Positions 45,377 to 53,911 of a stretch of DNA of 64,000 nt are shown piece after piece; positions within the stretch are counted from its first letter, which is position 1, and the number at the start of each line of letters is the position of its first letter. The translations under genes and the position numbers were made by a program. This stretch comes from Streptomyces sp. NBC_01231. Lineage in GTDB: Bacteria > Actinomycetota > Actinomycetes > Streptomycetales > Streptomycetaceae. The stretch is taken from assembly GCA_035999765.1 (NCBI GenBank), contig CP108521.1, positions 7,006,001 through 7,070,000 on the forward strand, written 5' to 3'. The notes beneath the pieces are model-generated. The model made no database searches, had not been told where the DNA came from, and saw nothing but the letters and a program-made list of their open reading frames with translations.

Positions 45377-45472
45377 CGCATGACGAGTTGGCAAAGTCAT
45401 GCACATGCCTAAACGGGAGAGCGCAGAGTCCTCCGTGTCCGACTCACCGGCACAGGTTCGAAGGGACGACTC

Positions 45473-46864
45473 ATGGCGCTCTCCCGTTCGGCACGTTTAG
45501 GGGTCCTCGCGACCGCGGCGGCCTCCTTCCTGGTCATCGCCGCCGCCCCCGCCCCGGCCCCGGGCGCACCCGGCATCGGCGACCCCTACTTCCCCGACCT
45601 CGGCAACGGCGGCTTCGACGCCCGCCACTACGCCCTCGACCTCGCGTACGCCCCGGACACCGACCGCCTCGACGGCCGTACGACGATCACCGCCCGCGCC
45701 ACCCGGAACCTGTCCTCCTTCGACCTGGACCTGCAGAAACTGGAGGTCACCAGAGTCGAGGTGAACGGCAGACGGGCCCAGTTCACGCGCGCTGGAGACG
45801 AACTGCGCATCACTCCGCGCGCATCCCTGCGCAAGGGCCGCACCTTCACGGTCACCGTCACCTACGGCGGTGTCCCCGAGCCCCTCGGCGGCCCCATCGT
45901 CTTCGGGTCCGACTACGGCTGGATGAAGACCGACGACGGCGTCTTCGTCGCCTGCGAACCCAACGCCGCCTCCACCTGGTTCCCGTCCAGCGACCACCCC
46001 TCGGACAAGGCCGCCTACGACATCCGGATCAAGGCCCCCAAGGGGTTGACCGCGATCTCCAACGGGCGGCTGGTGTCGACGTACGACAAGGGCGGCTCGA
46101 CGTACACCCACTGGCGCGAGAAGAAGCCGATGGCGACGTACCTCGCGACGGCCACCATCGGAAAGTTCGACGTACGGACCGGGAGGACTCCCTCCGGCAT
46201 CCCGATCTACGTGGCCGTCGACCCGGTGCTCGCGGACGCCAACGCCGTCGACGTGTACGGCGTGACCGCCGCCGCCACCGACTACTGGGCGCAGGTCTTC
46301 GGGCCGTACCCCTTCGAGGAGACCGGCGCGATCGTCGACGACATGCCCCAGGCCGGGTTCTCGCTGGAGGTGCAGTCGAAGCCGGTCTACTCGGCGGTGC
46401 GCAACGAGACGACGATCGTGCACGAACTGGCCCACCAGTGGTTCGGCGACTCTGTCTCGCCGGCGCACTGGAAGGACATCTGGCTCAACGAGGGCTTCGC
46501 CACCTACGCCCAGTGGCTGTGGGCCGAGCACCAGGGCACCCGCTCGGCGCACGACTCCTTCCTCGCCGGCTACACCTCCCGGCCCGCCGACAACGCCTTC
46601 TGGCAGGTGACGGTCGGCGACCCGCAGCGCGACACGATGTTCGCCTCGGCCGTCTACCAGCGCGGCGCGATGACCCTCCAGGTGCTGCGCGAACGCATCG
46701 GCGACACCGCGTTCTTCAAGCTGCTGCCGACCTGGACGAAGCTGCACCGGTACGGCAACGCCGACACGGACGACTTCGTCCGCCTCGCCGAGAAGATCAG
46801 CGGCAAGCAGCTGGACGATCTGTTCCGGACCTGGCTGTTCACCACAGGGAAGCCAGCTTTGTAG
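45473..46864 (+). CDS. Secreted M1-family zinc metallopeptidase with a TTA codon
   Basis: 463 aa, short-form M1 aminopeptidase-like enzyme. A Sec signal (to about residue 30) precedes an N-terminal beta domain and the thermolysin-like catalytic domain with H-E-L-A-H-Q-W-F-G (His near 317) and the downstream zinc Glu in N-E-G-F-A-T-Y-A. It should trim peptides outside the cell, suited to the peptide importer just upstream. Codon 9 (45497-45499) is TTA, inside the signal peptide, so export should depend on bldA tRNA and be limited to late growth. Confidence 0.92.
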   Translation: MALSRSARLGVLATAAASFLVIAAAPAPAPGAPGIGDPYFPDLGNGGFDARHYALDLAYAPDTDRLDGRTTITARATRNLSSFDLDLQKLEVTRVEVNGRRAQFTRAGDELRITPRASLRKGRTFTVTVTYGGVPEPLGGPIVFGSDYGWMKTDDGVFVACEPNAASTWFPSSDHPSDKAAYDIRIKAPKGLTAISNGRLVSTYDKGGSTYTHWREKKPMATYLATATIGKFDVRTGRTPSGIPIYVAVDPVLADANAVDVYGVTAAATDYWAQVFGPYPFEETGAIVDDMPQAGFSLEVQSKPVYSAVRNETTIVHELAHQWFGDSVSPAHWKDIWLNEGFATYAQWLWAEHQGTRSAHDSFLAGYTSRPADNAFWQVTVGDPQRDTMFASAVYQRGAMTLQVLRERIGDTAFFKLLPTWTKLHRYGNADTDDFVRLAEKISGKQLDDLFRTWLFTTGKPAL

Positions 46865-46890
46865 GCATCGTGAAGCCTTTGGGCCTTGTA

Positions 46891-46921
46891 TTGCAAGGGG
46901 CACCCGGGTTCTGAGTAACAA
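46891..46921 (+). promoter_or_regulatory. Possible promoter giving a leaderless TRIC mRNA
   Basis: TTGCAA (46891-46896), 19-bp spacer, TAACAA (46916-46921). The start point would fall at the GTG of the next gene, which has no Shine-Dalgarno. Confidence 0.35.
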
Positions 46922-46927
46922 TATGGG

Positions 46928-47584
46928 GTGCTTCAGCAACTGTTCAGTCCCTCCGTCCAGCACACGCTCGAGGTCGTCGGCATCTTCGTGTTCGCGATAT
47001 CCGGCGCGCTGCTGGCCGTCCGTAAGAACTTCGACGTCTTCGGTATAGCCGTCCTCGCCGAGGTCACCGCGCTGGGCGGGGGGCTGTTCCGCGACCTGGT
47101 CATCGGAGCCGTGCCGCCCGCCGCGTTCACGGACCTCGGCTACTTCATCACCCCGCTGTTCGCCGCGCTCCTCGTCTTCTTCCTGCACCCGCACGTGGAA
47201 CGCATCCAGGGCGCGGTCAACGTCTTCGACGCGGCCGGCCTCGGCCTGTTCTGCGTCGCCGGCACCACCAAGGCGTACGAGTACGGACTCGGCCTCACCT
47301 CGTCGGTGGCCCTGGGTCTGGCCACCGCGGTCGGCGGCGGTGTCCTGCGGGACGTGCTCGCCAACGAGGTGCCGTCGCTGCTGCGTTGGGACCGCGACCT
47401 GTACGCGGTCCCCGCGATCGTCGGCGCCACGATCGTCGTACTGTGCCTCCGCTACTCCGCCCTCACCCCGCTCACCAGCGGGTCCGCGGCCCTCACGGCC
47501 TTCGTGCTGCGGTTGCTCGCGATGCGGTTCCACTGGCGAGCTCCGCGTGCCTGGCACCGGCGGTCGACGGTACGGGAGGAGTAG
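46928..47584 (+). CDS. TRIC-type cation channel family membrane protein
   Basis: 218 aa with seven hydrophobic segments arranged as two repeats, each carrying the Gly-rich motif: A-L-G-G-G-L-F-R-D-L and A-V-G-G-G-V-L-R-D-V. This is the bacterial TRIC (formerly UPF0126) fold, a trimeric monovalent-cation channel. GTG 46928 has no Shine-Dalgarno and may be leaderless. The last 92 bp overlap the convergent esterase gene on the other strand. Confidence 0.88.
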   Translation: MLQQLFSPSVQHTLEVVGIFVFAISGALLAVRKNFDVFGIAVLAEVTALGGGLFRDLVIGAVPPAAFTDLGYFITPLFAALLVFFLHPHVERIQGAVNVFDAAGLGLFCVAGTTKAYEYGLGLTSSVALGLATAVGGGVLRDVLANEVPSLLRWDRDLYAVPAIVGATIVVLCLRYSALTPLTSGSAALTAFVLRLLAMRFHWRAPRAWHRRSTVREE

Positions 47585-48722
47585 CGCCCCGCCCGGGACG
47601 GCTCTGGCCCATCTCCACGGTCAGCCAGCGGAACGACGGGACCACCTGGGGCCGCCACAGCGCCATGGTGTGTCCGCCCGCGCTCTTCGGGACGTAGACC
47701 ACGTGCACGGTCGTCGGCGCCTTCGCACCCTGTTCGAGAGCCACCGCCGCCTCGTAGCCGTCGTGCGGCTGGCCGGAGAGGTAGAGCGCGATCCGGGGCG
47801 GGGTGCGGGCCTCCCTCAGCTTCAGGAGCGGGTTGTTCGCGTTGCGCAGGGCGGGGCTCTGCGCGGTCAGCGAGTTGCGTTCGCCGATCGGGTCGTCGTA
47901 GCCGGACAGGCTGACCGCGGCCCGGTAGCGGTCGGGGTGGGCGACGGCGAGCTTTGTCGCACAGTGCCCGCCCGCCGAGTACCCGGCGACCGCCCAGCCC
48001 GCCGGAGCCGGCTCGGCGCGGAAGTTGTCCATCACCATCTTCGGCACGTCGACGCTGAGCCAGCTGTCGGCGTTCACCGTGCCCGGGAGGTTGGCGCAGC
48101 CGGTGTCCACCCCGGCCAGCAGGTTGGTGCGTGGCGCGACCAGGATGAACGGCGCGACCTGGCCGTCCTTCATCAGCGGCAGCAACTGCTCGTGCACCCG
48201 CAGGGATCCGAACCAGGCCTTCGCCGACCCGGGATAGCCCGGCAGCAACTCCACCACCGGGAACCTGTGATGACGGTAGGCGGGCTCGTGGTACTGCGGC
48301 GGCAGCCAGACGTAGACCTCGGCGTTCACGCCCGACACCCGGCCCTTGAGCTGGGTGACCCGCACGCCGCCCGCGGCGCGCATCCCGGACCCGCCGGCCT
48401 GCTCGAACGTCTGCCGGACCTTGGGCAACCGGTGCAGCGCGATCCCGCCGGTGCCGTCGGTGCCCAGATCGGCGGCCTGCTGGACGTGGTCGCCGGTGCC
48501 GAGAACGTCGCCCCAGTTGTCGTAGAGGTTGTTCTCGTTGTTGACCAGAACGAAGACCAGGGCCACCGCCGTTCCCTGGGCGAACAGCAGCATCAGCACA
48601 CGAGCCGCGGCCCGCGCGACTTTGGGTCCCGGCAGCCGTGACCACAGCACGAGCGGCAGCACGACCGCGACGACGGCCAGGGCGATCAGCGTGTAGAGGA
48701 AGGTAGTCCCGGTGAGGCTCAT
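47493..48722 (-). CDS. Membrane-anchored alpha/beta-hydrolase esterase (esterase D/Ag85-like)
   Basis: 409 aa. ATG 48722 begins a stretch with two membrane helices (about residues 8-30 and 45-65), then an extracytoplasmic esterase-D-like alpha/beta-hydrolase domain with the nucleophile motif V-A-G-Y-S-A-G-G near residue 240 and late acidic and His residues (S-A-G-G-H-T-M). It probably hydrolyses or transfers an acyl ester at the cell surface. The last 30 residues (after R-P-G-R-G-A) are low-complexity and coded antisense to the end of the TRIC gene, so the original stop may have lain earlier. Confidence 0.82.
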   Translation of the reverse strand: MSLTGTTFLYTLIALAVVAVVLPLVLWSRLPGPKVARAAARVLMLLFAQGTAVALVFVLVNNENNLYDNWGDVLGTGDHVQQAADLGTDGTGGIALHRLPKVRQTFEQAGGSGMRAAGGVRVTQLKGRVSGVNAEVYVWLPPQYHEPAYRHHRFPVVELLPGYPGSAKAWFGSLRVHEQLLPLMKDGQVAPFILVAPRTNLLAGVDTGCANLPGTVNADSWLSVDVPKMVMDNFRAEPAPAGWAVAGYSAGGHCATKLAVAHPDRYRAAVSLSGYDDPIGERNSLTAQSPALRNANNPLLKLREARTPPRIALYLSGQPHDGYEAAVALEQGAKAPTTVHVVYVPKSAGGHTMALWRPQVVPSFRWLTVEMGQSRPGRGATPPVPSTAGARHAELASGTASRATAARRP

Positions 48723-48801
48723 GCCCCTACAGAGGGGAAGCCGGGGCCATGGGTTTACGGACGAGTACGGACACTTACCGAGATATTGCCGAGGCCTCAC
48801 C

Positions 48802-48878
48802 TGATCTCGAGCCGACCTCGAGCCGACCTCGAGCCGACCTCGAGCTGACCTTGAGCTGACCTCGACCTGATCTCGCCG
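48802..48878. repeat. Seven-unit 11-bp tandem repeat (CGACCTCGAGC)
   Basis: Units start at 48802, 48813, 48824, 48835, 48846, 48857 and 48868. Three central units are identical and the outer ones differ by one to three bases. The period is about one helical turn, so any bound protein would line up on one face. It lies between the divergent esterase and thioesterase genes. Confidence 0.85.
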
Positions 48879-48944
48879 GAGGGCGTCATGCGCCCGTAAC
48901 GTTCAAAGCTACCGCTTAGTAATCTACTGTTGTACCGTTCAGGC

Positions 48945-49796
48945 ATGCCAGAAGCAGCTATCGCGCGCGCCGTCGTCGGCGACAGCGAGTTCGACCGCGA
49001 CACCGCGCTCACCCTCCGCGAGCCCGGGGTCTACGACATCGACCTCTCCGCCGGCTGGACGATCATCAGCGCCGTCAACGGCGGCTATCTGCTGGCCGTC
49101 CTGGGTCGCGCGCTCGCGCACGCCCTGCCGCACGACGACCCGTTCACCATCTCGGCGCACTACCTGACCGCCTCCCAGCCGGGCCCGGCAGTGGTGCGTA
49201 CGGACGTCGTCCGTACCGGCCGCACGCTCTCGACCGGCCAGGCCTCGCTCTTCCAGTACGACGACCAGGGCCGCGAGATCGAACGCATCCGCGTCCTCGC
49301 CTCCTACGGCGACCTGGACTCCCTTCCGGGCGACGTCCGTACGACCGCGACGCCGCCCGCGATCCCGCCCGTCGAGCAGTGCTTCGGCCCCGAGGACGGA
49401 CCCGCCCCGGTGGAGGGCAGTTCGGCCATCGCCGACCGGCTGATGCTCAAGCTCGACCCGTCGACGCTGGGCTGGGCGCTCGGCGCGCCCTCGGGCAAGG
49501 GCGAGATGCGGGCCTGGTTCGGGCTCGCCGACGGCCGCGACGCCGACCCCCTCTCGCTGTTGCTCGCGGTCGACGCGCTGCCGCCGACCGCGTTCGAGAT
49601 CGGCCTGTCGGGCTGGGTGCCGACGGTCGAGCTGACGGTCCATGTCCGCTCCCGTCCGGCGCCGGGCCCGCTGCGGGTGTCGATCACCACGCGCAACCTG
49701 GCGGGCGGCTTCCTGGAGGAGGACGCCGAGGTGTGGGACAGCGCGGACCGACTGGTGGCGCAGTCGCGGCAACTGGCCCGGGTCAGGCTCGGCTGA
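48945..49796 (+). CDS. Acyl-CoA thioesterase-like (TesB-type double hot-dog) protein
   Basis: 283 aa with two hot-dog units. The first contains G-G-Y-L-L-A-V-L-G-R-A and Y-L-T-A-S-Q-P-G-P-A, and the second P-T-V-E-L-T-V-H-V-R. These fit the actinobacterial thioesterase family that cleaves medium- or long-chain acyl-CoA. ATG 48945 has only a weak Shine-Dalgarno. An 11-bp repeat array and the A/T-richer segment TTAGTAATCTACTGTTGTACC (48916-48936) lie upstream and may hold its promoter and an operator. Substrate unknown. Confidence 0.82.
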   Translation: MPEAAIARAVVGDSEFDRDTALTLREPGVYDIDLSAGWTIISAVNGGYLLAVLGRALAHALPHDDPFTISAHYLTASQPGPAVVRTDVVRTGRTLSTGQASLFQYDDQGREIERIRVLASYGDLDSLPGDVRTTATPPAIPPVEQCFGPEDGPAPVEGSSAIADRLMLKLDPSTLGWALGAPSGKGEMRAWFGLADGRDADPLSLLLAVDALPPTAFEIGLSGWVPTVELTVHVRSRPAPGPLRVSITTRNLAGGFLEEDAEVWDSADRLVAQSRQLARVRLG

Positions 49797-50010
49797 GCGG
49801 TCGGTGCCCTCCGAGTTCGGCCCCTTCTGTCACGGGGCTGTACCAGCGGGTGGATGAGGTGTCCGGGGAGAAGGGCAGGTCAGGGCGCTCCCTATAGGGG
49901 CACTTGACCTGGCGCACAGACCCGGCACAGGGCAGCCCCAAGGAAGGCCTGAGCGGCGTTGGTTGAGTGCCCGCCTCAGGACATCCTCATCTTCCTTGGA
50001 GTTGATTCCC

Positions 50011-50418
50011 ATGCGGCGTGTGCGTCTCGTCCCCGCGGTGGCCCTGCTCGCGCTCTCGCCCCTGGTCCTGGTGGCCTGCGGCTCGGGTGACTCCTCGTCG
50101 TCGAACAGTGGCAACTCCGGTCAGCAGCAGGCCTGCCAGGCGCCGTCCGGAGCGCCGAGCGGCAACCCCTCGGGGATGCCGAGCGGCGCCCCTTCGGGCG
50201 CTCCGTCAGGCTCTGTGTCGGGTGCCCCCACCGGCAACGCGACGGGGAAGCCGACCGGCACCCCTTCGGGCATGCCGAGCGGCGCACCCGGCGGCGGGCA
50301 GGGCGGCCCCGGAGGGGGTCCGGGAGGCGGCTGCGGCGGGCCGGGCGGGGGCGGCGGGGCGGGCGGCGGTGGCGCGGCGCCCAGCGGGGCCCCCAGCCGG
50401 CAGGCGCAGCAGGGCTGA
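50011..50418 (+). CDS. Small lipoprotein with Pro-Ser-Gly and poly-Gly repeats
   Basis: 135 aa. Signal with lipobox L-V-A-C, then Ser/Asn/Gln linker, about ten copies of P-S-G-A/N/M or close variants (residues 44-92), and a Gly-rich tail with P-G-G-G blocks to the end. There is no folded domain, so it is an intrinsically disordered surface protein. GGAG lies 9 bases before ATG 50011. Codon bias agrees with neighbours. Family not recognised beyond low-complexity lipoproteins; roles as a spacer or surface coat are guesses. Confidence 0.7.
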   Translation: MRRVRLVPAVALLALSPLVLVACGSGDSSSSNSGNSGQQQACQAPSGAPSGNPSGMPSGAPSGAPSGSVSGAPTGNATGKPTGTPSGMPSGAPGGGQGGPGGGPGGGCGGPGGGGGAGGGGAAPSGAPSRQAQQG

Positions 50419-50566
50419 CGACCGCGCGGGTCGTGTGCGGGGGCGGAACACTCGGCCGACGGGTGGGCCGCCCCTGTGTGGTGTCCGGGCCCGCCCGTCA
50501 CGTGTGCGTTGTCCGGACCCGGGCGCGCGAAGGTTGGCCGGATCTGGCCGATGGTTGTCGACGGTT

Positions 50567-50636
50567 GGTCCGCGGTCCGCGGTCCGTGGTCAGTGGCCTG
50601 TGGCCCGTTGACCTTGGTCGCTGGCGGTTGGCGGTC
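50567..50636. repeat. Ten-unit degenerate 7-bp tandem repeat (GGTCCGT type)
   Basis: Units of 7 bp run without gaps from 50567 to 50636: two exact GGTCCGC copies, then GGTCCGT, GGTCAGT, GGCCTGT, GGCCCGT and four further divergent units. They lie in the 228-bp gap between the convergent lipoprotein and TetR genes. Confidence 0.75.
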
Positions 50637-50646
50637 CCGGTCCCGG

Positions 50647-51273
50647 TCAGTCCAGCCAGTGCCGGCGGCCGATGCTGATGAGCCGCATCTGGCGCTCCGC
50701 CACCTGTGCGACCCGCTCCCGTTCCTCCTCCGGGGACTCCTGGGCCTCCAGGAACAGCGAGGCGGTCATCAGCATCTGGTCGACGTAGAGGTTGGCGAGC
50801 ATCAGGAGGTCGTCGTCGTCCCAGCCGGCGGACTCCGGGTCCTTGGCCAGTTCGTCCCTCACCTCCTGGCCGAACCTTGACAGTTGGTCCCGTATCGCCT
50901 GCCGGACCGGCTGGACCCCGCCGTGCCGCTCGCGGGCGATGAACCGGACATGTGCGGGGTACACGGCCACGTGGTCGGCGATCAGCTCGATGGCGCGCTC
51001 GATGCGCTGGCCACTGCCGTCGGCGGTGGACACCGTCGTCCGGATCATCGGGTGCAGGCTGCCCAGCGCCTCCTCGACCAGGGCCACGCCGAGATCCGCG
51101 ATGGAGCGGAAGTGCCGGTAGAAGGCGGTGGGCGCGACGCCGACGGCGCGCGTGACCTCGCGCAGCCCGAGGCTGCTCAGGCTCTGTTCCTCCAACAGGC
51201 CCAGCGCCGCGTCCAGGAGGGCCTGGCGGGTCTTCTGCTTCTGGACCTGTCGGATGCCGAGAGTGTGACTCAT
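50647..51273 (-). CDS. TetR-family transcriptional regulator
   Basis: 208 aa. Helix-turn-helix in residues 12-57: T-R-Q-A-L-L-D-A-A-L-G-L-L and V-T-R-A-V-G-V-A-P-T-A-F-Y-R-H-F. The ligand domain is helical and diverged. The length and start layout recall TetR regulators of lipid metabolism in actinobacteria. It is divergent from two small membrane-protein genes, and the 121-bp gap between them carries two copies of AGTKAACAACTGT (K = T or G), the likely operators. Confidence 0.9.
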   Translation of the reverse strand: MSHTLGIRQVQKQKTRQALLDAALGLLEEQSLSSLGLREVTRAVGVAPTAFYRHFRSIADLGVALVEEALGSLHPMIRTTVSTADGSGQRIERAIELIADHVAVYPAHVRFIARERHGGVQPVRQAIRDQLSRFGQEVRDELAKDPESAGWDDDDLLMLANLYVDQMLMTASLFLEAQESPEEERERVAQVAERQMRLISIGRRHWLD

Positions 51274-51280
51274 GACATGC

Positions 51281-51293
51281 AGTTAACAACTGT
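51281..51293. promoter_or_regulatory. TetR operator candidate 1
   Basis: AGTTAACAACTGT, directly upstream of the TetR ATG. It differs by one base from the copy at 51338. It contains the near-dyad GTTAACAAC. Confidence 0.45.
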
Positions 51294-51302
51294 TCTCTGG
51301 AA

Positions 51303-51329
51303 TTGAAAAGCCATGGGGAGCGCTAGACT
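51303..51329 (+). promoter_or_regulatory. Possible promoter of the small membrane-protein genes
   Basis: TTGAAA (51303-51308), a short 15-bp spacer, TAGACT (51324-51329). The start point would fall next to operator candidate 2 at 51338. Confidence 0.35.
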
Positions 51330-51337
51330 GGGAAGTC

Positions 51338-51350
51338 AGTGAACAACTGT
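51338..51350. promoter_or_regulatory. TetR operator candidate 2
   Basis: AGTGAACAACTGT, 57 bp after candidate 1 and just downstream of a possible promoter. GTGAAC here and GTTCAC about 20 bp further also form a dyad. Confidence 0.45.
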
Positions 51351-51394
51351 GACTACAACCGTTCACCCAAACGTAACGGAGGGGGATTCCCGCC

Positions 51395-51562
51395 ATGCTG
51401 TTCCTCGTTGCCGCGCTCCTGCTGCTCGGTGTCGTCATGGGCACCGTCGCCCACGCGCCGCTGTCCTTCACCCTCGTCGCCGCCGCCGTCATCGCCGTCT
51501 GGCTCGGCATCTTCGCGATCCGCGAGCACCACGGCCGCCGTCGCGGCACGACCGCGAACTGA
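51395..51562 (+). CDS. 55-aa membrane protein
   Basis: Too short for most gene finders. ATG 51395 follows an excellent Shine-Dalgarno GGAGGGGG (51378-51385). The product has two hydrophobic helices: [14 protein letters not shown] and [19 protein letters not shown], then a basic tail (R-E-H-H-G-R-R-R). Divergent from TetR and 54 bp before the DUF4190 gene, with which it is probably co-transcribed. Function unknown. Confidence 0.75.
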   Translation: MLFLVAALLLLGVVMGTVAHAPLSFTLVAAAVIAVWLGIFAIREHHGRRRGTTAN

Positions 51563-51616
51563 CGCGAACCGACCAGCCGTCCGTACGACCTCTCGTCCCC
51601 AAGGAGCTGACCCGTC

Positions 51617-51895
51617 ATGCAACTCACCGCACCGGCCAACGCCACCACCACGCGCCGCACCGGCGCCCGCGACGCCAACGGCATGGCCGTCGCGTCCTTC
51701 ATCCTCGGCCTTCTCGGGCTGCTGGTCCTCAACCTCTTCCTCGGCCCGATCGCCATCGCCCTGGCCGGAGCGGCCCTGTGGCGCGGCACGACCCGCAAGG
51801 GCCGTGCGTACCTGGGCCTGGGACTGGGCGTGGCGGACCTCCTGGTCCTCGTCACCTTCATGCAGATGGACAACACGGTGTCCTGGAGCTTCTGA
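51617..51895 (+). CDS. DUF4190-type membrane protein
   Basis: 92 aa with a short polar start and two to three membrane helices. The DUF4190 pattern is clear: [16 protein letters not shown], then [12 protein letters not shown] and a helix ending in the aromatic C-terminus W-S-F. AAGGAG lies 11 bases before ATG 51617. Such proteins are widespread in actinobacteria and uncharacterised. It is likely in one transcript with the 55-aa protein under the TetR regulator. Confidence 0.78.
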   Translation: MQLTAPANATTTRRTGARDANGMAVASFILGLLGLLVLNLFLGPIAIALAGAALWRGTTRKGRAYLGLGLGVADLLVLVTFMQMDNTVSWSF

Positions 51896-51963
51896 GGCCG
51901 GCCGAGGATCTGTCCGGCCGCCCCCGAGGCCGCCTGCCGGCGACCCGTAGAATCGGGGCCACC

Positions 51964-53127
51964 ATGGCATACCTCGACCACGCCGCGACCACCCCGATGC
52001 TCCCCGAGGCGGTCGAGGCACTCACCGCGCACGTGGGTACCACCGGCAACGCCTCCTCCCTCCACGCGTCCGGCCGTCGTGCGCGGCGATCCGTCGAGGA
52101 GGCCCGAGAAGCCCTCGCCGAAGCGCTCGGCGCCCGTCCCAGCGAGATCGTGTTCACCTCCGGCGGCACCGAGGCCGACAACCTCGCGGTCAAGGGCCTG
52201 TACTGGTCCCGCCGTGACGCCGATCCGGCCCGCACCCGGGTCCTCGCCAGCCCCGTGGAACACCACGCCGTCCTGGACGCCGTCCACTGGCTCGGCGAAC
52301 ACGAGGGCGCCACGATCGAGTACCTCCCGGTCGATCCGCACGGCCGAGTCCACCCCGAGGCGCTGCGCGAAGCCATCGCCCGCAACCCCGACGACGTGGC
52401 CCTCGCCACCGTCATGTGGGCCAACAACGAGATCGGCACGGTCCTGCCGGTCCGTGAACTCGCGGCGACCGCAGCCGAGTTCGGCATCCCCCTGCACTCC
52501 GACGCCGTCCAGGCCTTCGGCCAGATCCCCCTCGACTTCACCGCCTCCGGCCTCGCCGCGATGACGGTGTCCGGCCACAAGATCGGCGGCCCCTACGGCA
52601 TCGGCGCCCTGGTCCTCGGCCGCGAGCACACCCCCGTCCCCGTCCTGCACGGCGGCGGCCAGGAGCGACACGTCCGCTCCGGCACCCTCGACGTGCCCGC
52701 GATCGCCTCGTTCGCGGTGGCCGGCCGTCTGGCCGCCGAGCAGCGCGAGTGGTTCGCCCGGGAGATCGGCGCCCTGCGCGACAGCCTGATCGAGGCGGTG
52801 CGTACGGCGGTCCCGGACGCGATCCTCGGCGGCGACCCCGTCGACCGCCTCCCGGCCAACGCCCACTTCACCTTCCCGGGCTGCGAGGGCGACTCCCTGC
52901 TGCTCCTGCTGGACGCCCAGGGCATCGAGTGCTCCACCGGCTCCGCCTGCACCGCGGGCGTCGCCCAGCCCAGCCACGTCCTCCTCGCCACCGGCACCGA
53001 ACCCGACCTGGCGCGCGGCACCCTGCGCTTCTCCCTCGGCCACACCTCCACGGAGGCCGACGTGGAAGCGGTCGCCAAGGTGATCGGCCCGGTGGTGGAA
53101 CGGGCGCGGGCGGCGGGGCTGACCTAG
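51964..53127 (+). CDS. Cysteine desulfurase (NifS/IscS type)
   Basis: 387 aa, PLP enzyme giving sulfur from cysteine to a persulfide. It begins Y-L-D-H-A-A-T-T-P. The PLP Lys is in S-G-H-K-I-G-G-P near residue 206 and the catalytic Cys is in T-G-S-A-C-T-A-G near 329. ATG 51964 begins the recognisable family sequence. MnmA is encoded 785 bp downstream on the same strand, so this enzyme probably supplies sulfur for tRNA 2-thiouridine as well as for other clusters. Confidence 0.94.
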   Translation: MAYLDHAATTPMLPEAVEALTAHVGTTGNASSLHASGRRARRSVEEAREALAEALGARPSEIVFTSGGTEADNLAVKGLYWSRRDADPARTRVLASPVEHHAVLDAVHWLGEHEGATIEYLPVDPHGRVHPEALREAIARNPDDVALATVMWANNEIGTVLPVRELAATAAEFGIPLHSDAVQAFGQIPLDFTASGLAAMTVSGHKIGGPYGIGALVLGREHTPVPVLHGGGQERHVRSGTLDVPAIASFAVAGRLAAEQREWFAREIGALRDSLIEAVRTAVPDAILGGDPVDRLPANAHFTFPGCEGDSLLLLLDAQGIECSTGSACTAGVAQPSHVLLATGTEPDLARGTLRFSLGHTSTEADVEAVAKVIGPVVERARAAGLT

Positions 53128-53170
53128 GGCCCGGGCCCAGGTCCGGGACCAGGGATCGGGACCCCGGGCC
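53128..53170. terminator. Inverted repeat between convergent genes
   Basis: GGCCCGGG (53128-53135) and CCCGGGCC (53163-53170) with a 27-base loop that can itself fold. It starts one base after the cysteine desulfurase stop and ends 13 bp before the amidase stop, so it may terminate both. Confidence 0.45.
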
Positions 53171-53182
53171 GGGCGCGCACGC

Positions 53183-53851
53183 TCACGCCGCCGCCGTACG
53201 GGCCTGCCGGACGAGCTTCATGTACCGGTCCCAGTCCCAGTGCTTCCCGGGATCGGTGTGGTCCGTCCCCGGCACCTCCACATGGCCGATGATGTGCTCA
53301 CGGTCGACGGGGATGTCGTAGCGGGCGCAGATCCGGGCGGTGAGCCGCGCCGAGGCCCCGTACATCTCGTCCGTGAAGTCCTCGGGCCGGTCGACGAATC
53401 CCTCGTGCTCGATGCCGACGCTGCGTTCGTTGTAGGCGCGGTTGCCCGCGTGGTACGCCACGTCCAGCTCGCGGATCATCTGTGTGACGTGGCCGTCCTT
53501 GCGGACGATGTAGTGGGCGGCCGCCCCGTGCCCCGGGTCCTGGAACACCTTCACGGCGCTGTCGAAGCTGCCCTGGGTGACATGGACGACCACCATGTCT
53601 ATGCCGTAGTCGTCGGGGCGGTCCGCGCGCCGCCAGTTCGCGTCGGACGCGGCAACCCACTTCGCGCCCGCGTAGTCCACCTCGCCCTCCTTGCGCGGCT
53701 TCTCCACGCCGGGCGCGCGCCACCACAGGCGCGCCAGCTCGTCACGGGCCAGCACGGCGGTGCCCGCCGCGGCCGCCGTCCCGCCGATCAGCAGGGCACG
53801 CCGACCGATGCGCCGGTCGGCGTCCTTCTCGTTGGCTCGTCTCGCCCCCAT
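53183..53851 (-). CDS. Exported N-acetylmuramoyl-L-alanine amidase (Amidase_2)
   Basis: 222 aa. The N-terminus has a twin-arginine-like export signal ([13 protein letters not shown]). The Amidase_2 domain shows M-V-V-V-H-V-T-Q-G (zinc His), [10 protein letters not shown] and the final [10 protein letters not shown] with a second zinc His. It cleaves the link between the glycan strand and stem peptide in peptidoglycan. ATG 53851 is used. It stands convergent to cysteine desulfurase and divergent from mnmA. Confidence 0.88.
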   Translation of the reverse strand: MGARRANEKDADRRIGRRALLIGGTAAAAGTAVLARDELARLWWRAPGVEKPRKEGEVDYAGAKWVAASDANWRRADRPDDYGIDMVVVHVTQGSFDSAVKVFQDPGHGAAAHYIVRKDGHVTQMIRELDVAYHAGNRAYNERSVGIEHEGFVDRPEDFTDEMYGASARLTARICARYDIPVDREHIIGHVEVPGTDHTDPGKHWDWDRYMKLVRQARTAAA

Positions 53852-53911
53852 GTGATCGTGAACGGATACTCGGCGGCTCCGGTTCCCGCGCCCCCGTACC
53901 CTGGAAGGGTT

